Source: Clostridium ihumii AP5 (GTDB lineage: Bacteria; Bacillota; Clostridia; Clostridiales; Clostridiaceae). Taken from it: a stretch of 64,000 nt of DNA. Below are positions 55,558 through 64,000 of the stretch, one piece after another. Under the pieces are notes generated by a model. That model was not told the DNA's origin. It worked only from the letters and a program-made list of their open reading frames with translations, and ran no database searches. The translations under genes were made by a program, and so were the position numbers. Each line of letters begins with the position of its first letter. Positions within the stretch are counted from its first letter, which is position 1. Location: contig NZ_CCAT010000065.1 in assembly GCF_000612845.1 (NCBI RefSeq), positions 62,001 through 126,000 of the forward strand, given 5' to 3'.

Positions 55558-55993
55558 AACTTGTACCTACCATTATAGATATTTCCTTTTCCTTTCCTTT
55601 TTCATCTTGCAACAATATTGTTGTTGATTTGGTTATGTATCCTGTCTTATCTATTATTATATTTTTAAAGCTACTCTCATTTATTTTTATTCCCTCTTTT
55701 AACTTAAAGTCTTTAATAATTTTTGTATTGCTTATAAAATAAATATTTTGGATATTTTTATTATTGTCATATTGTAATTCAAGTCTTGTCTCACAATTAT
55801 TATTTCTACTATAGCTTCTGGCTACATTTAAAATGTCAATTAATTCATTTGCTGAATACTCTAAATCTAATTTGCTTTTATATATTTTTAGTGCCTTATA
55901 TGAAAGTAGCGATATTGTAACTATTATTAATATTATTGATAACTCTACAACTTTCTCCATAAGAATTGCACCATGTTTTTTCAAACTTATCAC
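55538..55993 (-). CDS. Minor pilin, GspH/FimT-like
   Basis: This 151-residue protein has a prepilin-like N-terminus: KHG, then AILMEKVVELSIILIIVTI with Glu at position 5. The globular domain has NELIDILNVARSYSRNN, which is GspH-like. The start may be the GTG at 55993 or a TTG three codons later that is better spaced from AAAAGG. Confidence 0.72.
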   Translation of the reverse strand: MISLKKHGAILMEKVVELSIILIIVTISLLSYKALKIYKSKLDLEYSANELIDILNVARSYSRNNNCETRLELQYDNNKNIQNIYFISNTKIIKDFKLKEGIKINESSFKNIIIDKTGYITKSTTILLQDEKGKEKEISIMVGTSYVNLKK

Positions 55994-56016
55994 GCCTTTT
56001 ATTTACTTTTTTAAAT

Positions 56017-57216
56017 TTATAAAGCCATAAACTCAATCATATTTAACATAGGTATTAACATAGCAACTATCATTGTGGTTATCAATATTCCTACTATTAC
56101 TATTATTGTTGGTTGCGTTATTTCTGTAACTTTAACTAAAAAACTTTCCATATCCTCTGTTAAAATATCTTTTAAAGTATTGAAGCTTTCATTTAATCTT
56201 CCACCTTCTTCTCCTATGGCTACAACTTCAATAAAAAATTTTTCAAATATTTCTGTAGATTTAAGTGAATTTGAAAGTGTTTCCCCTGTTATTAATTTAT
56301 TTAATCCTTCATATAAAATTTTTTTTATATATTTATTGCTTATTGTACTTGTTGTAATATCATAACTTTCAACTAAATTAATTCCACTGTTTAGAAGCAT
56401 AGACATACTACTGCTAAATTCTTGTCTAATTTTTTTTATAAGTATCTTTCTTAATAAAGGAATTTTAAATTTAAATCTAGTTATGTTTTCTCTTAATTTT
56501 TTATTTGTTTTCAGCATTAAAACTAATGCTACTATTATGAATATTTGTACTAAACTTTTAAATTTATTTACGGATATATATTCACTAGTATTCAAATAAA
56601 ATTTTGTAATGCTTGGTAATTGAGTTAAATCAATATTGAATTGATTTATAAATTTAGGAAGTATCGTGGTCATAAATACAATTTGTATACTTATTCCAAC
56701 TATAAGTACAAATGCTGGATAAATAAATGATGTAAAAAACTTTTTCCTTAATCTAGATTTTTGTAGATAATAGCTTTCCATATTATTAAATATGTTTTTT
56801 AAATTTCCGCTATCTTCTCCTATCTTAATCATGTTTATTAAATTATTTGGATATATATTTCTATGTTTCATCATAGCTCTATATAAACTTTCACCTTTTC
56901 CCATATCTTCTTTAATTATTTTCAAACTTTTTCTTATAGGTTTATTATTAATTCTAGATATTATTAAATCTAGACCTTCAATAAAACTTAGCTTAGTTTC
57001 TAATGCTATACACATATATTTGCAAAACATAGCAATATCTTTATATGAAACAATATTTACACTTCTTCTTGAAAAAATCTTATTGACTTTTGAATACTTT
57101 ATGCATAGTAATTTTTTTCTTTTTAATAATCTTAAAAGTTCTAAATTATTTTCTGCATACTCATATCCTTTTTTGATACTTCCATTTCTATTTACAGCCA
57201 AATATTTATACTCCAT
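56017..57216 (-). CDS. Type II secretion/type IV pilus inner-membrane platform protein
   Basis: This 399-residue protein is a GspF/PilC-type platform, with two tandem T2SSF domains. Visible signatures are FCKYMCIALETKLSFIEGL in the first, and the second repeat near FSSSMSMLLNSGINLVESYDITT, plus about three membrane segments. It anchors the ATPase encoded upstream, 4 nt away, and moves pilins into the growing filament. Confidence 0.92.
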   Translation of the reverse strand: MEYKYLAVNRNGSIKKGYEYAENNLELLRLLKRKKLLCIKYSKVNKIFSRRSVNIVSYKDIAMFCKYMCIALETKLSFIEGLDLIISRINNKPIRKSLKIIKEDMGKGESLYRAMMKHRNIYPNNLINMIKIGEDSGNLKNIFNNMESYYLQKSRLRKKFFTSFIYPAFVLIVGISIQIVFMTTILPKFINQFNIDLTQLPSITKFYLNTSEYISVNKFKSLVQIFIIVALVLMLKTNKKLRENITRFKFKIPLLRKILIKKIRQEFSSSMSMLLNSGINLVESYDITTSTISNKYIKKILYEGLNKLITGETLSNSLKSTEIFEKFFIEVVAIGEEGGRLNESFNTLKDILTEDMESFLVKVTEITQPTIIVIVGILITTMIVAMLIPMLNMIEFMAL

Positions 57217-57220
57217 AAAA

Positions 57221-58723
57221 TTATCCTCTCTTTGACATATAGTTTAATTTTAAGTTACCTATATATTGCTCATAAGTTGTTTCACCCTTTAAAACTAATT
57301 TTTTTAGTTTTTCCTTTAATGAATTTCCTTTGTCATTAAAACTATATTTTCTTAATTCATTTATATCATCATAATTCATAATTATATTTTTATGACTGTC
57401 TTGTATTAGAACTAACTCATAAACCATAACTCTTCCATCATATCCTGTATAATTGCACTTATCACATCCCACTGCTGAAAATAACATTTCTTCATTTTCT
57501 ATTTCTAAGTCTTTAACTTCCTCTTTAGTAGCCATATATGTTTTTTTGCAATTATTACATAATTTTTTAACTAATCTTTGAGATATAACAAGCCCAACAG
57601 AATCTACTACTAAATACTTTGGTACATTCATATCAATTAATCTTATTATTGATGATGATGTATCATTGCAATGCATAGTAGACAAAATTAAATGCCCTGT
57701 TAAGGATGCAGTTATTGCAATTTGTGCAGCTTCTTCATCAATAATTTCTCCAACCATAATTACATCTGGGTCTTGCCTAAGAATATTTCTTAAACTTTTA
57801 CTAAATGTTAAACCTATATTAGGATTTATATTAACTTGATTTACTTTTTCTATTTCATATTCTATAGGATTCTCAACGGTAACTATATTTTTTCTATCTC
57901 TATCCATTTCTAGAATCATAGAATATAATGTGGTAGTTTTTCCACTGCCAGTAGGCCCTGTAAGTAGTATCATACCACTATTAGCCTTTAATACTTTTCG
58001 TATTGTTTTTACATCTTCATTTTCAAAGCCTATATTTTCTAGAGAGTACTTCATATTATTTTTATAAAGTATTCTTATTACAAATTTCTCACCATATATT
58101 ATTGGCAGTGATGATATTCTAAGATCAAATTCTTCGCCATTAAATTTAAATCTTATCTTACCATCTTGTGGATTATTTTTTATACTTATATCCATAGATG
58201 CAAGTATTTTTATTCTATAAATTATATTTTCATAAATCTCTATTGGAAATTCCTCAATTTTTATAAGATCACCATTTATTCTTATTCTTACTAATACACT
58301 ATTTTTAAATGGTTCTATATGTATGTCACTTGCATTTTTCGTTATTGCTTCTTTAATTATGGAATTTAATATAAAAACTGCTGGTGAATCATCCTTTTTC
58401 GTATGTATATCTATAAAGTTCATATTACTTTTTTCTATTTGCTTTTTACTTTTTAATTTAGTTATATTTTTCTTTAAACTTTCCTTATTGTAATAGAATT
58501 TTATTAAATTTAATATGCTAATTTCATCTAGAAAATTCTCCCTTACATTTCTGGATGTTATAAATTCTATTTCTTCTATAATTTCTTTACTTAATTTACT
58601 AGAAACAAATAAATATATATTACTTTCATCCATTTTATAAGGAATTAAATTGTACCTTAATGCTAAATCTTTTGATATTACATTTATCCCACAATTTTCA
58701 ATATCAAACTTTTGAAAGTTCAT
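57221..58723 (-). CDS. Type II secretion/type IV pilus assembly ATPase
   Basis: This 500-residue protein is a GspE/PilB-family ATPase. An N-terminal GspE-N domain is followed by a Walker A motif (GPTGSGKTTTLYS), an Asp box, Walker B (PDVIMVGEI) and a C-terminal Zn-binding tetracysteine (C-x2-C...C-x2-C in CNNCKKTY and CDKCNYTGYDGR). It powers pilus extension or pseudopilus secretion. AGAGGTG precedes the ATG. It heads the gene cluster going down to aroK. Confidence 0.94.
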   Translation of the reverse strand: MNFQKFDIENCGINVISKDLALRYNLIPYKMDESNIYLFVSSKLSKEIIEEIEFITSRNVRENFLDEISILNLIKFYYNKESLKKNITKLKSKKQIEKSNMNFIDIHTKKDDSPAVFILNSIIKEAITKNASDIHIEPFKNSVLVRIRINGDLIKIEEFPIEIYENIIYRIKILASMDISIKNNPQDGKIRFKFNGEEFDLRISSLPIIYGEKFVIRILYKNNMKYSLENIGFENEDVKTIRKVLKANSGMILLTGPTGSGKTTTLYSMILEMDRDRKNIVTVENPIEYEIEKVNQVNINPNIGLTFSKSLRNILRQDPDVIMVGEIIDEEAAQIAITASLTGHLILSTMHCNDTSSSIIRLIDMNVPKYLVVDSVGLVISQRLVKKLCNNCKKTYMATKEEVKDLEIENEEMLFSAVGCDKCNYTGYDGRVMVYELVLIQDSHKNIIMNYDDINELRKYSFNDKGNSLKEKLKKLVLKGETTYEQYIGNLKLNYMSKRG

Positions 58724-59074
58724 TTATATCACCTCTACTTATTTATAATAATTGCCATTTTTTCAAATTTTATATGGATTTATTTCAAATTGAAGTTAAT
58801 TTTATGTTAACTTTTTAGTATCTATAATTTCAATTAAATTAAATTTGTCTATTATAGGTGTAACATATATTGTATAATGTAAATATAATAGAGTTTTTTT
58901 AGTAAATTTAATAGTTTAAAAATGTAATTATTTTTCTTTAAATTAAGAATTTAAATTTTAAGGTTTAACCTATTGTATTTTAATTTAAAATAGATGTTAA
59001 AACTTAATATGTATTTTTTCTTAATATGACATTTTGAAATTTTAAAGATAGTCTCTTAATAAGGAGGAATTTTT
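58724..59074. other. Divergent intergenic region
   Basis: It lies between the pilus ATPase gene and sdpR, which point away from each other, so both promoters should be here. A short GGTTTAACC dyad (58962-58970) is a possible operator for the ArsR-type repressor. The strongest promoter-like site is TATAAT near 58875. Nothing else was found. Confidence 0.4.
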
Positions 59075-59353
59075 TTGTTTAATGATGTATTTAAAGCATT
59101 GTCAGATCCAACTAGAAGAAAAATTTTAGATCTTTTAAAATCTGAAGATATGACTGCAGGTGACATTGCTAATTACTTCGATATATCAAAACCTAGTATT
59201 TCTCATCACCTTTCTATTTTAAAGCAAGCAGATTTAGTTCACGATGAGAGAAAAGGTCAATTCATTTATTATTCATTAAATACTTCTGTGTTTGAAGATT
59301 TAATGAATTGGTTTATAAACTTAACAATGAAAGAGGAAGGTACTAAAAAATGA
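59075..59353 (+). CDS. sdpR: ArsR-family autorepressor, SdpR-like
   Basis: This 92-residue winged-helix repressor is of the SdpR type: FKALSDPTRRKILDLLK, then MTAGDIANYFDISKPSISHHLSIL, then the LVHDERKGQFIYYSLN wing. It lacks the ArsR metal Cys. It should repress its own sdpR-sdpI promoter. It starts with TTG 10 nt after GGAGGAA. It overlaps sdpI by 4 nt. Confidence 0.9.
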   Translation: MFNDVFKALSDPTRRKILDLLKSEDMTAGDIANYFDISKPSISHHLSILKQADLVHDERKGQFIYYSLNTSVFEDLMNWFINLTMKEEGTKK

Positions 59354-59988
59354 AGAAGAAAGACATGTTATCTTTTGGCTTAATTTTAGTTACATTTATT
59401 TTCTGTGTAGCGATTTATAATAAATTGCCAGATTCTATACCTATACATTGGAATGTTAATGGTGATATAGACAATTATGGAAGTAGACCATTTATCTTTT
59501 TAGGTCCTATCTTATCTTTACTATCTTTCTTAGGACTTAAATTTTTACCTAAAATTGATCCTAGAAGTAAAAATTATATAAAATATGAAAAGCAATATGA
59601 TGTTATAGTATTTTTCTTAGTTCTATTCTTATGTTTACTCAGTTTTGTAACTATTTTTGCATCATTAGGATATGATATACCTGTTGACAAAATAATTCCA
59701 TTAATTGTAGGTATGCTATTTATTATTCTAGGAAATTATTTACCTAAATGTAAAAGCACATTTTTCTTTGGTATAAGAACACCTTGGACACTTAGTAATG
59801 ATGATGTATGGAGAAAAACTCATAGATTAAGTGGTAAATTATATGTAATATCAGGACTTATAATTATGATAGCACCTTTTATATTTTCAGGTAATGTTTT
59901 GCTTGGTTTTATTATTTTTGCAATTTTACTTTGTTCACTTGTACCTTGTGTTATGAGTTATATATTTTTTTATAAAAGTAAAAATTAG
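59350..59988 (+). CDS. sdpI: SdpI family membrane protein (SdpC immunity/signal protein)
   Basis: This 212-residue polytopic protein has about six hydrophobic segments. The N-terminal DUF1648 motif LPDSIPIHWNVNGDIDNYGS and the C-terminal SdpI motif FFGIRTPWTLSNDDVWRKTHRLSG are clear. In Bacillus, SdpI confers resistance to the SdpC toxin and sequesters SdpR at the membrane. No sdpC-like toxin gene is in the window, so the pair may protect against foreign toxin or serve another signal. Confidence 0.9.
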   Translation: MKKKDMLSFGLILVTFIFCVAIYNKLPDSIPIHWNVNGDIDNYGSRPFIFLGPILSLLSFLGLKFLPKIDPRSKNYIKYEKQYDVIVFFLVLFLCLLSFVTIFASLGYDIPVDKIIPLIVGMLFIILGNYLPKCKSTFFFGIRTPWTLSNDDVWRKTHRLSGKLYVISGLIIMIAPFIFSGNVLLGFIIFAILLCSLVPCVMSYIFFYKSKN

Positions 59989-60090
59989 CAATAATAATAC
60001 CTAACACTATTACTAAATCCATTAATTGCAGGTTTAAACATATGTTATATATAGACCTTAATTTTAAAATTTAAATATGATAACAAATGA

Positions 60091-60140
60091 TAAAAGAGAA
60101 AGTTCAGTAATTTTAGTTATTGAACCTTCTCTTTTATTAT
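60091..60140. terminator. Bidirectional terminator between sdpI and dapF
   Basis: A stem of about 18 bp (60092-60109 with 60118-60135) lies between the converging sdpI and dapF, with A-rich and T-rich flanks. Confidence 0.85.
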
Positions 60141-60168
60141 TTTATTTCAACTTAACCGTATCTTATAA

Positions 60169-60990
60169 TTATACTTCAACATTCCCCTCAAATACATTTT
60201 CTGCAGGTCCAGTCATCATAACTCCACATTCTTTAATTTCTATAAAAAGCTCTCCTCCTGGTATAGTAACCTTACAAGCTTTATCTATAAATCCTAATTT
60301 ATTGGATATTACAACTGATGCACAACTTCCTGTTCCACATGCTAATGTTGGTCCAGCACCTCTTTCCCATGTTTTTACACTTATATTGTTTCTATCAATA
60401 ATTTCACAAAAGTTAACATTTGTTCCTTCTTTAAATATTTCATATTTTTCTATTTCTTTTCCTTCATTTATATCATACTCATCAAGGTTTCCAATTATAA
60501 CTGTATGTGGAACCCCCATAAGTAAAGTATTTATTTTATAACTTTTGTTATTAGCTGTTATATCATAATTTATTATCTCTGTGTTTAATGTACATTTAAA
60601 ATCTATAGAATTAAAAGATGGCATTCCCATATTAATTTTAACTCCTGTTATTTCTTTGTCATTATTAAAAATTAATTCTGCCCCTTTTATCCCATCACCT
60701 GTTTTTATAGTCATATTTTCTTTTGTTACATAACCATTTTCATAAGCAAACTTTGCAAAACATCTAATTCCATTTCCACACATAGAAGCATAAGAACCAT
60801 CTGCATTTATTATTATCATTTCAACATCTGCTTCTTTACACTTTCTTAGAACTAAAATTCCATCTGCACCTATTCCAAATCTTCTATCACAAAGTTTTTT
60901 CGCTAAACTATTTAAATCAGTACATTTATTTTCTATATCCTCTAAAACAACAAAATCATTTCCTGCACCCTGCATCTTTATAAATTTCAT
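60169..60990 (-). CDS. dapF: Diaminopimelate epimerase
   Basis: This 273-residue protein interconverts LL- and meso-diaminopimelate for lysine and peptidoglycan synthesis. Two catalytic Cys are in MCGNGIRCFAKFAY (about residue 73) and LACGTGSCAS (about 215). The start MKFIKMQGAGNDF is the family's usual one, behind GGAGGAA. Confidence 0.96.
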   Translation of the reverse strand: MKFIKMQGAGNDFVVLEDIENKCTDLNSLAKKLCDRRFGIGADGILVLRKCKEADVEMIIINADGSYASMCGNGIRCFAKFAYENGYVTKENMTIKTGDGIKGAELIFNNDKEITGVKINMGMPSFNSIDFKCTLNTEIINYDITANNKSYKINTLLMGVPHTVIIGNLDEYDINEGKEIEKYEIFKEGTNVNFCEIIDRNNISVKTWERGAGPTLACGTGSCASVVISNKLGFIDKACKVTIPGGELFIEIKECGVMMTGPAENVFEGNVEV

Positions 60991-61005
60991 ATATCTTCCT
61001 CCACT

Positions 61006-61035
61006 CTATAGGGTTCTAATCTCAAATTTAAAATA
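61006..61035. repeat. Short dispersed repeat, copy 2
   Basis: It matches 37715-37744 at 25 of 30 bases and lies directly upstream of dapF. Confidence 0.4.
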
Positions 61036-61278
61036 GTATCTTTATCAAATGACAATTCCAGATTTGCCTTTTATATCCATTACAACATTTGGAACCAATT
61101 AATAATGATGGTGTCGCTACAATATTATATTTGCACTTCAAATAAAATAATCATAATACTTATACATAAAAAGTTCCTTTTGGAGAATAAATTCTCAATT
61201 GAAACATGAATAACTTAAAGTTTTATTTTCTTCTATACACATTATTATAGTTTGTATCTTTTATTTTTTCTACTATAT

Positions 61279-61306
61279 TTGTTTATGTTTATATTAATGT
61301 TATACT
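61279..61306 (+). promoter_or_regulatory. Candidate promoter of rqcH
   Basis: TTGTTT (61279-61284) and TATACT (61301-61306) are 16 nt apart, about 70 nt before the rqcH start. The rest of the 60991-61377 gap shows nothing else. Confidence 0.45.
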
Positions 61307-61377
61307 ATAATAAATTGGCATTGTGTGGTTTAGTACTATAATCACACTTTAAAATTCCATAGGAAAGGATGATTCAC

Positions 61378-63126
61378 ATGGCATTAGATGGAATTTACTT
61401 ATATAGTTTAATTAATGAATTAAAAGATGAATTAATAGATGCTAGAGTAGAAAAAGTAAATCAACCTGAAAAAGATGAAATAATATTAACCCTAAAGAAA
61501 AATAGAAAAAGCCAAAAACTTTTAATCAGTGCTAGCTCTAATTACTCTAGAATTCATTTAACAAATACAAATAAAGAAAACCCTTTAAAAGCACCTATGT
61601 TTTGTATGGTTTTAAGAAAATATTTAAACACTGCAACATTAAAAGATATAAAACAAGTGCAAAGTGATAGATTAGTTATTTTAGAATTTGAAAGTACTGA
61701 TGAGCTAGGATTTAATAGTGAATACTCTCTTATTGTAGAAATTATGGGACGTCATAGTAATATTTCTCTTGTAAGAAAACGTGACAATTTAGTTATGGAC
61801 AGTATAAAACATATTACCCCAGACATAAATACTTATAGAGTTTTATACTCAGGTGTTCCATATAAATTTCCACCTGAATCACTAAAACTAAATACATTTT
61901 CTTTTAACAAAGAAGCTTTCACTAAAAAAGTAATGGATGTTTATAGTAAAAAAGAATTAGACAATAAATTTTTTTCAAATATATTTACCGGTATAAGCTC
62001 TAACTTTTCAAAAGAGTTATTATTTAGATTACAAAGTAATAATATAGACTTTTCTTTAAATAACTTAGATGGACTTTATGACTTTATTATAAAAACTTTT
62101 AATACTATAAAAGATGTTAACTTTAACTATGTTTCTTATAGTAAAAATAGTATTTTAAAAGATTTCTATTGTACAGATTTACATTCTCTTAAAAATGAAA
62201 ATTTTGAACTAAAAGAATTTAATTCACCTTCTGTTCTTATTGAATCATTTTATTTTGAAAAAGATAAAAGTGATCGTCTAAATAATAGAAGTCATGATCT
62301 TCAAAGAATTGTACACACTAATATAGATAGGGTAAATAAAAAAGTATCTATACTTGAAAAAACTCTAGATGATTGTAAAGAAAAACAAAAATTGAATCTT
62401 TATGGTGAACTTTTAACTGCAAATATTTACTCAATAAAAAAAGGTGATAAGTCTGTAAAAGTTTTAAATTATTATAGTGAAAATGAAGAATATATTGACA
62501 TTCCTATAAATGAAAATAAAACGCCTTCTGAAAATGTTCAAATTTACTTTAAAAAGTATAATAAACTAAAAAAATCTGAAGAAAATGCATTAATACAAAT
62601 TAAGATTGCTAAAGAAGAACTTTCTTACTTAGAGTCAGTTATGGCAAATATACTTAACGTTGACAACTATCATGAAATTGAAGATATAAAATCTGAACTT
62701 GTTGAAACAGGCTATATAGCATTTAAAAAATCTTCTAAAAATACGAAAAAGAATAAGCCATCTAAACCAATGCATTTTCTATCTAGTGATAATATAGATA
62801 TTTATGTTGGTAAAAATAATATTCAAAATGATTACTTAACTTTGAAGTTTGCATCTAAAAATGATATATGGCTTCATACTAAAAATATTCCTGGTTCTCA
62901 TGTAATTATAAAATGTAATGGAGAAGTCAGTGATTCTACTTTATTAGAAGCTGCTAATTTAGCTGGTTATTATAGTAAAGGTAAAACTTCTTCAAATATT
63001 CCTGTAGATTATACTGAAGTAAAAAATGTAAAGAAACCTTCTGGTGCTAAACCTGGAATGGTAATTTATTATACTAATAAAACTATATATGTTACACCTA
63101 AAGTTCCTGAAATTGAACAAAAATAA
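61378..63126 (+). CDS. rqcH: Ribosome-associated quality control protein RqcH (NFACT family)
   Basis: This 582-residue NFACT protein starts MALDGIYLYSLINEL, with the NFACT-N domain and coiled coil (about residues 1-430) and the NFACT-R domain with FLSSDNIDIYVGKNN, IWLHTKNIPGSHVII and PVDYTEV. RqcH adds Ala tails to nascent chains on stalled 50S subunits; older annotations call it fibronectin-binding protein. The start at 61378 is 8-9 nt after AAAGG; an ATG at 61369 overlaps that site. Confidence 0.95.
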   Translation: MALDGIYLYSLINELKDELIDARVEKVNQPEKDEIILTLKKNRKSQKLLISASSNYSRIHLTNTNKENPLKAPMFCMVLRKYLNTATLKDIKQVQSDRLVILEFESTDELGFNSEYSLIVEIMGRHSNISLVRKRDNLVMDSIKHITPDINTYRVLYSGVPYKFPPESLKLNTFSFNKEAFTKKVMDVYSKKELDNKFFSNIFTGISSNFSKELLFRLQSNNIDFSLNNLDGLYDFIIKTFNTIKDVNFNYVSYSKNSILKDFYCTDLHSLKNENFELKEFNSPSVLIESFYFEKDKSDRLNNRSHDLQRIVHTNIDRVNKKVSILEKTLDDCKEKQKLNLYGELLTANIYSIKKGDKSVKVLNYYSENEEYIDIPINENKTPSENVQIYFKKYNKLKKSEENALIQIKIAKEELSYLESVMANILNVDNYHEIEDIKSELVETGYIAFKKSSKNTKKNKPSKPMHFLSSDNIDIYVGKNNIQNDYLTLKFASKNDIWLHTKNIPGSHVIIKCNGEVSDSTLLEAANLAGYYSKGKTSSNIPVDYTEVKNVKKPSGAKPGMVIYYTNKTIYVTPKVPEIEQK

Positions 63127-63149
63127 GAAGTATGATTAACATACTTCTT
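63125..63149. terminator. Terminator between rqcH and the methyltransferase gene
   Basis: A perfect 10-bp stem (63125-63134 with 63140-63149) is followed by ATTTTTTAT. It serves both converging genes. Confidence 0.88.
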
Positions 63150-63154
63150 ATTTT

Positions 63155-64000
63155 TTATATATTATATTGATAATAATAACATTGCAACCTACCATTATAT
63201 AATTTTCTATTTTTATCAGCTTTTCTACCAAAGCATCTTTGAAAATCCTCAAATGATGTAAGCACATAACATGACCAGTCATCTAATTTATGATAAACTG
63301 AAGAAAACTCTTTATAAAGTGTTCTTACTTCATTTTCATCCAATAATCTTTCACCATATGGTGGATTAGTTATTATCATTCCTCTTTTTTTCTTGGAACT
63401 TATACTTTGCATTGGAAGTTTTTGAAATTTAACTACATCATCAACTCCTGCTTTTCTTGCATTATCCATAGCTGTTCTCAATACTCTTCCATCTATATCT
63501 GATGCTAAAATTTCAACTTCTTTCTTATTGTGTTGTGATCTTTTAGCACCTTCCCTTACCTGTTCCCAAATATCACTTGGGAAAGTAGGCCATGTTTCAC
63601 TTTCAAAACGTCTATTAACTCCTGGTGCTATATTTTTAGCTATCATAGCAGCTTCTATTGCAATAGTTCCTGAACCACAAAATGGATCTAGCAATAATCT
63701 ACTTCCGTCATATTTTGATATTAAAACCATAGCTGCTGCTAAAGTTTCTTTTAGTGGTGCATGACCAGCATTTTCTCTATAACCTCTTTTATGTAATCCT
63801 ACACCTGAAGTATCTATTGATAGTGTAACAATATCTTTAAGAATTGCAACCTCTATCTTATACACTGGACCATCTTCAGTAAACCAATCTGTGTTATATG
63901 TCTTTTTCATACTTTCTACTACTGCTTTTTTTACTATACTTTGACAATCTGGAACACTATGTAATAATGATTTTACTGATTTTCCTATAACATGCATCTT
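63155..64000 (-). CDS. 23S rRNA (guanine-N2) methyltransferase, RlmL/K-like (partial)
   Basis: The 281 codons in the window are the C-terminal part of an RlmL-type enzyme; the N-terminal THUMP domain begins beyond the window edge. Visible are a SAM-binding FCGSGTIAIEAAMIA, the catalytic TNPPYGERL and the segment GVGLHKRGYR. It methylates N2 of a guanine in 23S rRNA. The 5' end and start codon are missing. Confidence 0.9.
   Translation of the reverse strand, partial: KMHVIGKSVKSLLHSVPDCQSIVKKAVVESMKKTYNTDWFTEDGPVYKIEVAILKDIVTLSIDTSGVGLHKRGYRENAGHAPLKETLAAAMVLISKYDGSRLLLDPFCGSGTIAIEAAMIAKNIAPGVNRRFESETWPTFPSDIWEQVREGAKRSQHNKKEVEILASDIDGRVLRTAMDNARKAGVDDVVKFQKLPMQSISSKKKRGMIITNPPYGERLLDENEVRTLYKEFSSVYHKLDDWSCYVLTSFEDFQRCFGRKADKNRKLYNGRLQCYYYQYNI

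Noticed and set aside
1-64000. CRISPR array search
   Set aside because: I saw no regularly spaced identical repeats and no cas-like genes anywhere in the window.

Overview
The window is very AT-rich, uses ATG/GTG/TTG starts behind strong GGAGG-type ribosome sites, and carries a full set of endospore genes (spo0A, spoIVB, spoIIM, spoIIIAA-AH, ytfI/ytfJ, dacF). It also has an oxygen-sensitive hybrid-cluster protein, a manganese catalase and a clostridial-type redox pair. This points to the chromosome of a Clostridium sensu stricto species. The species was not determined. Most genes lie on the minus strand and form a conserved core.

Layout. 1-3.1 kb: an ECF sigma factor overlapping its putative anti-sigma partner, an unknown membrane protein and a manganese catalase. 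3.6-5.3 kb: hcp. 5.5-8.9 kb: a mosaic accessory locus of unrecognised small membrane proteins and Asn-rich soluble proteins. It includes a decayed duplicate (5991-6306) of the two-gene module at 7883-8875 and repeated terminators. 9-12 kb: a two-gene FAD/iron-sulfur oxidoreductase and a DUF1643 gene. 12-24 kb: cell-wall carboxypeptidases, ytfI/ytfJ, scpA/scpB, the nucleoside salvage run deoB-punA-pdp, xerD, spoIIM and a Nudix hydrolase. This order closely follows the Bacillus nudF-spoIIM-xerD-drm-pupG-dacF neighbourhood. 23.8-29.3 kb: a protein of 26-residue repeats, serS with a T-box leader, a pyruvate-kinase-like protein without the C domain, rpiA and a small unknown. 29.5-29.8 kb: a group II intron fragment fused to a relic of the spo0A 3' end.

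29.8-43.6 kb: a GNAT gene, spo0A, spoIVB, recN-argR-nadK-tlyA, dxs, and ispA-xseB-xseA-folD-nusB. This is the classical Firmicute isoprenoid/DNA-repair/sporulation run. 43.9-58.7 kb, all minus and read from high to low coordinates: pilus/type II secretion genes (ATPase, inner-membrane platform, four minor-pilin-like proteins, PilM/N/O-like proteins), aroK, aroQ, pepP, efp, spoIIIAA-AH and asp23. 59-64 kb: an SdpR/SdpI-type pair, dapF, rqcH and a partial RlmL-type methyltransferase.

Points most worth a second look: the XerD homologue has Lys and Asn where two catalytic residues (Arg I, His II) are expected; the decayed duplicate and mosaic locus at 5.5-8.9 kb; the intron/spo0A relic junction; a pilus tip-complex gene set without a major pilin or prepilin peptidase; the 26-residue repeat protein behind a promoter-proximal terminator-like hairpin; and the truncated pyruvate kinase paralogue with changes in its substrate motif.
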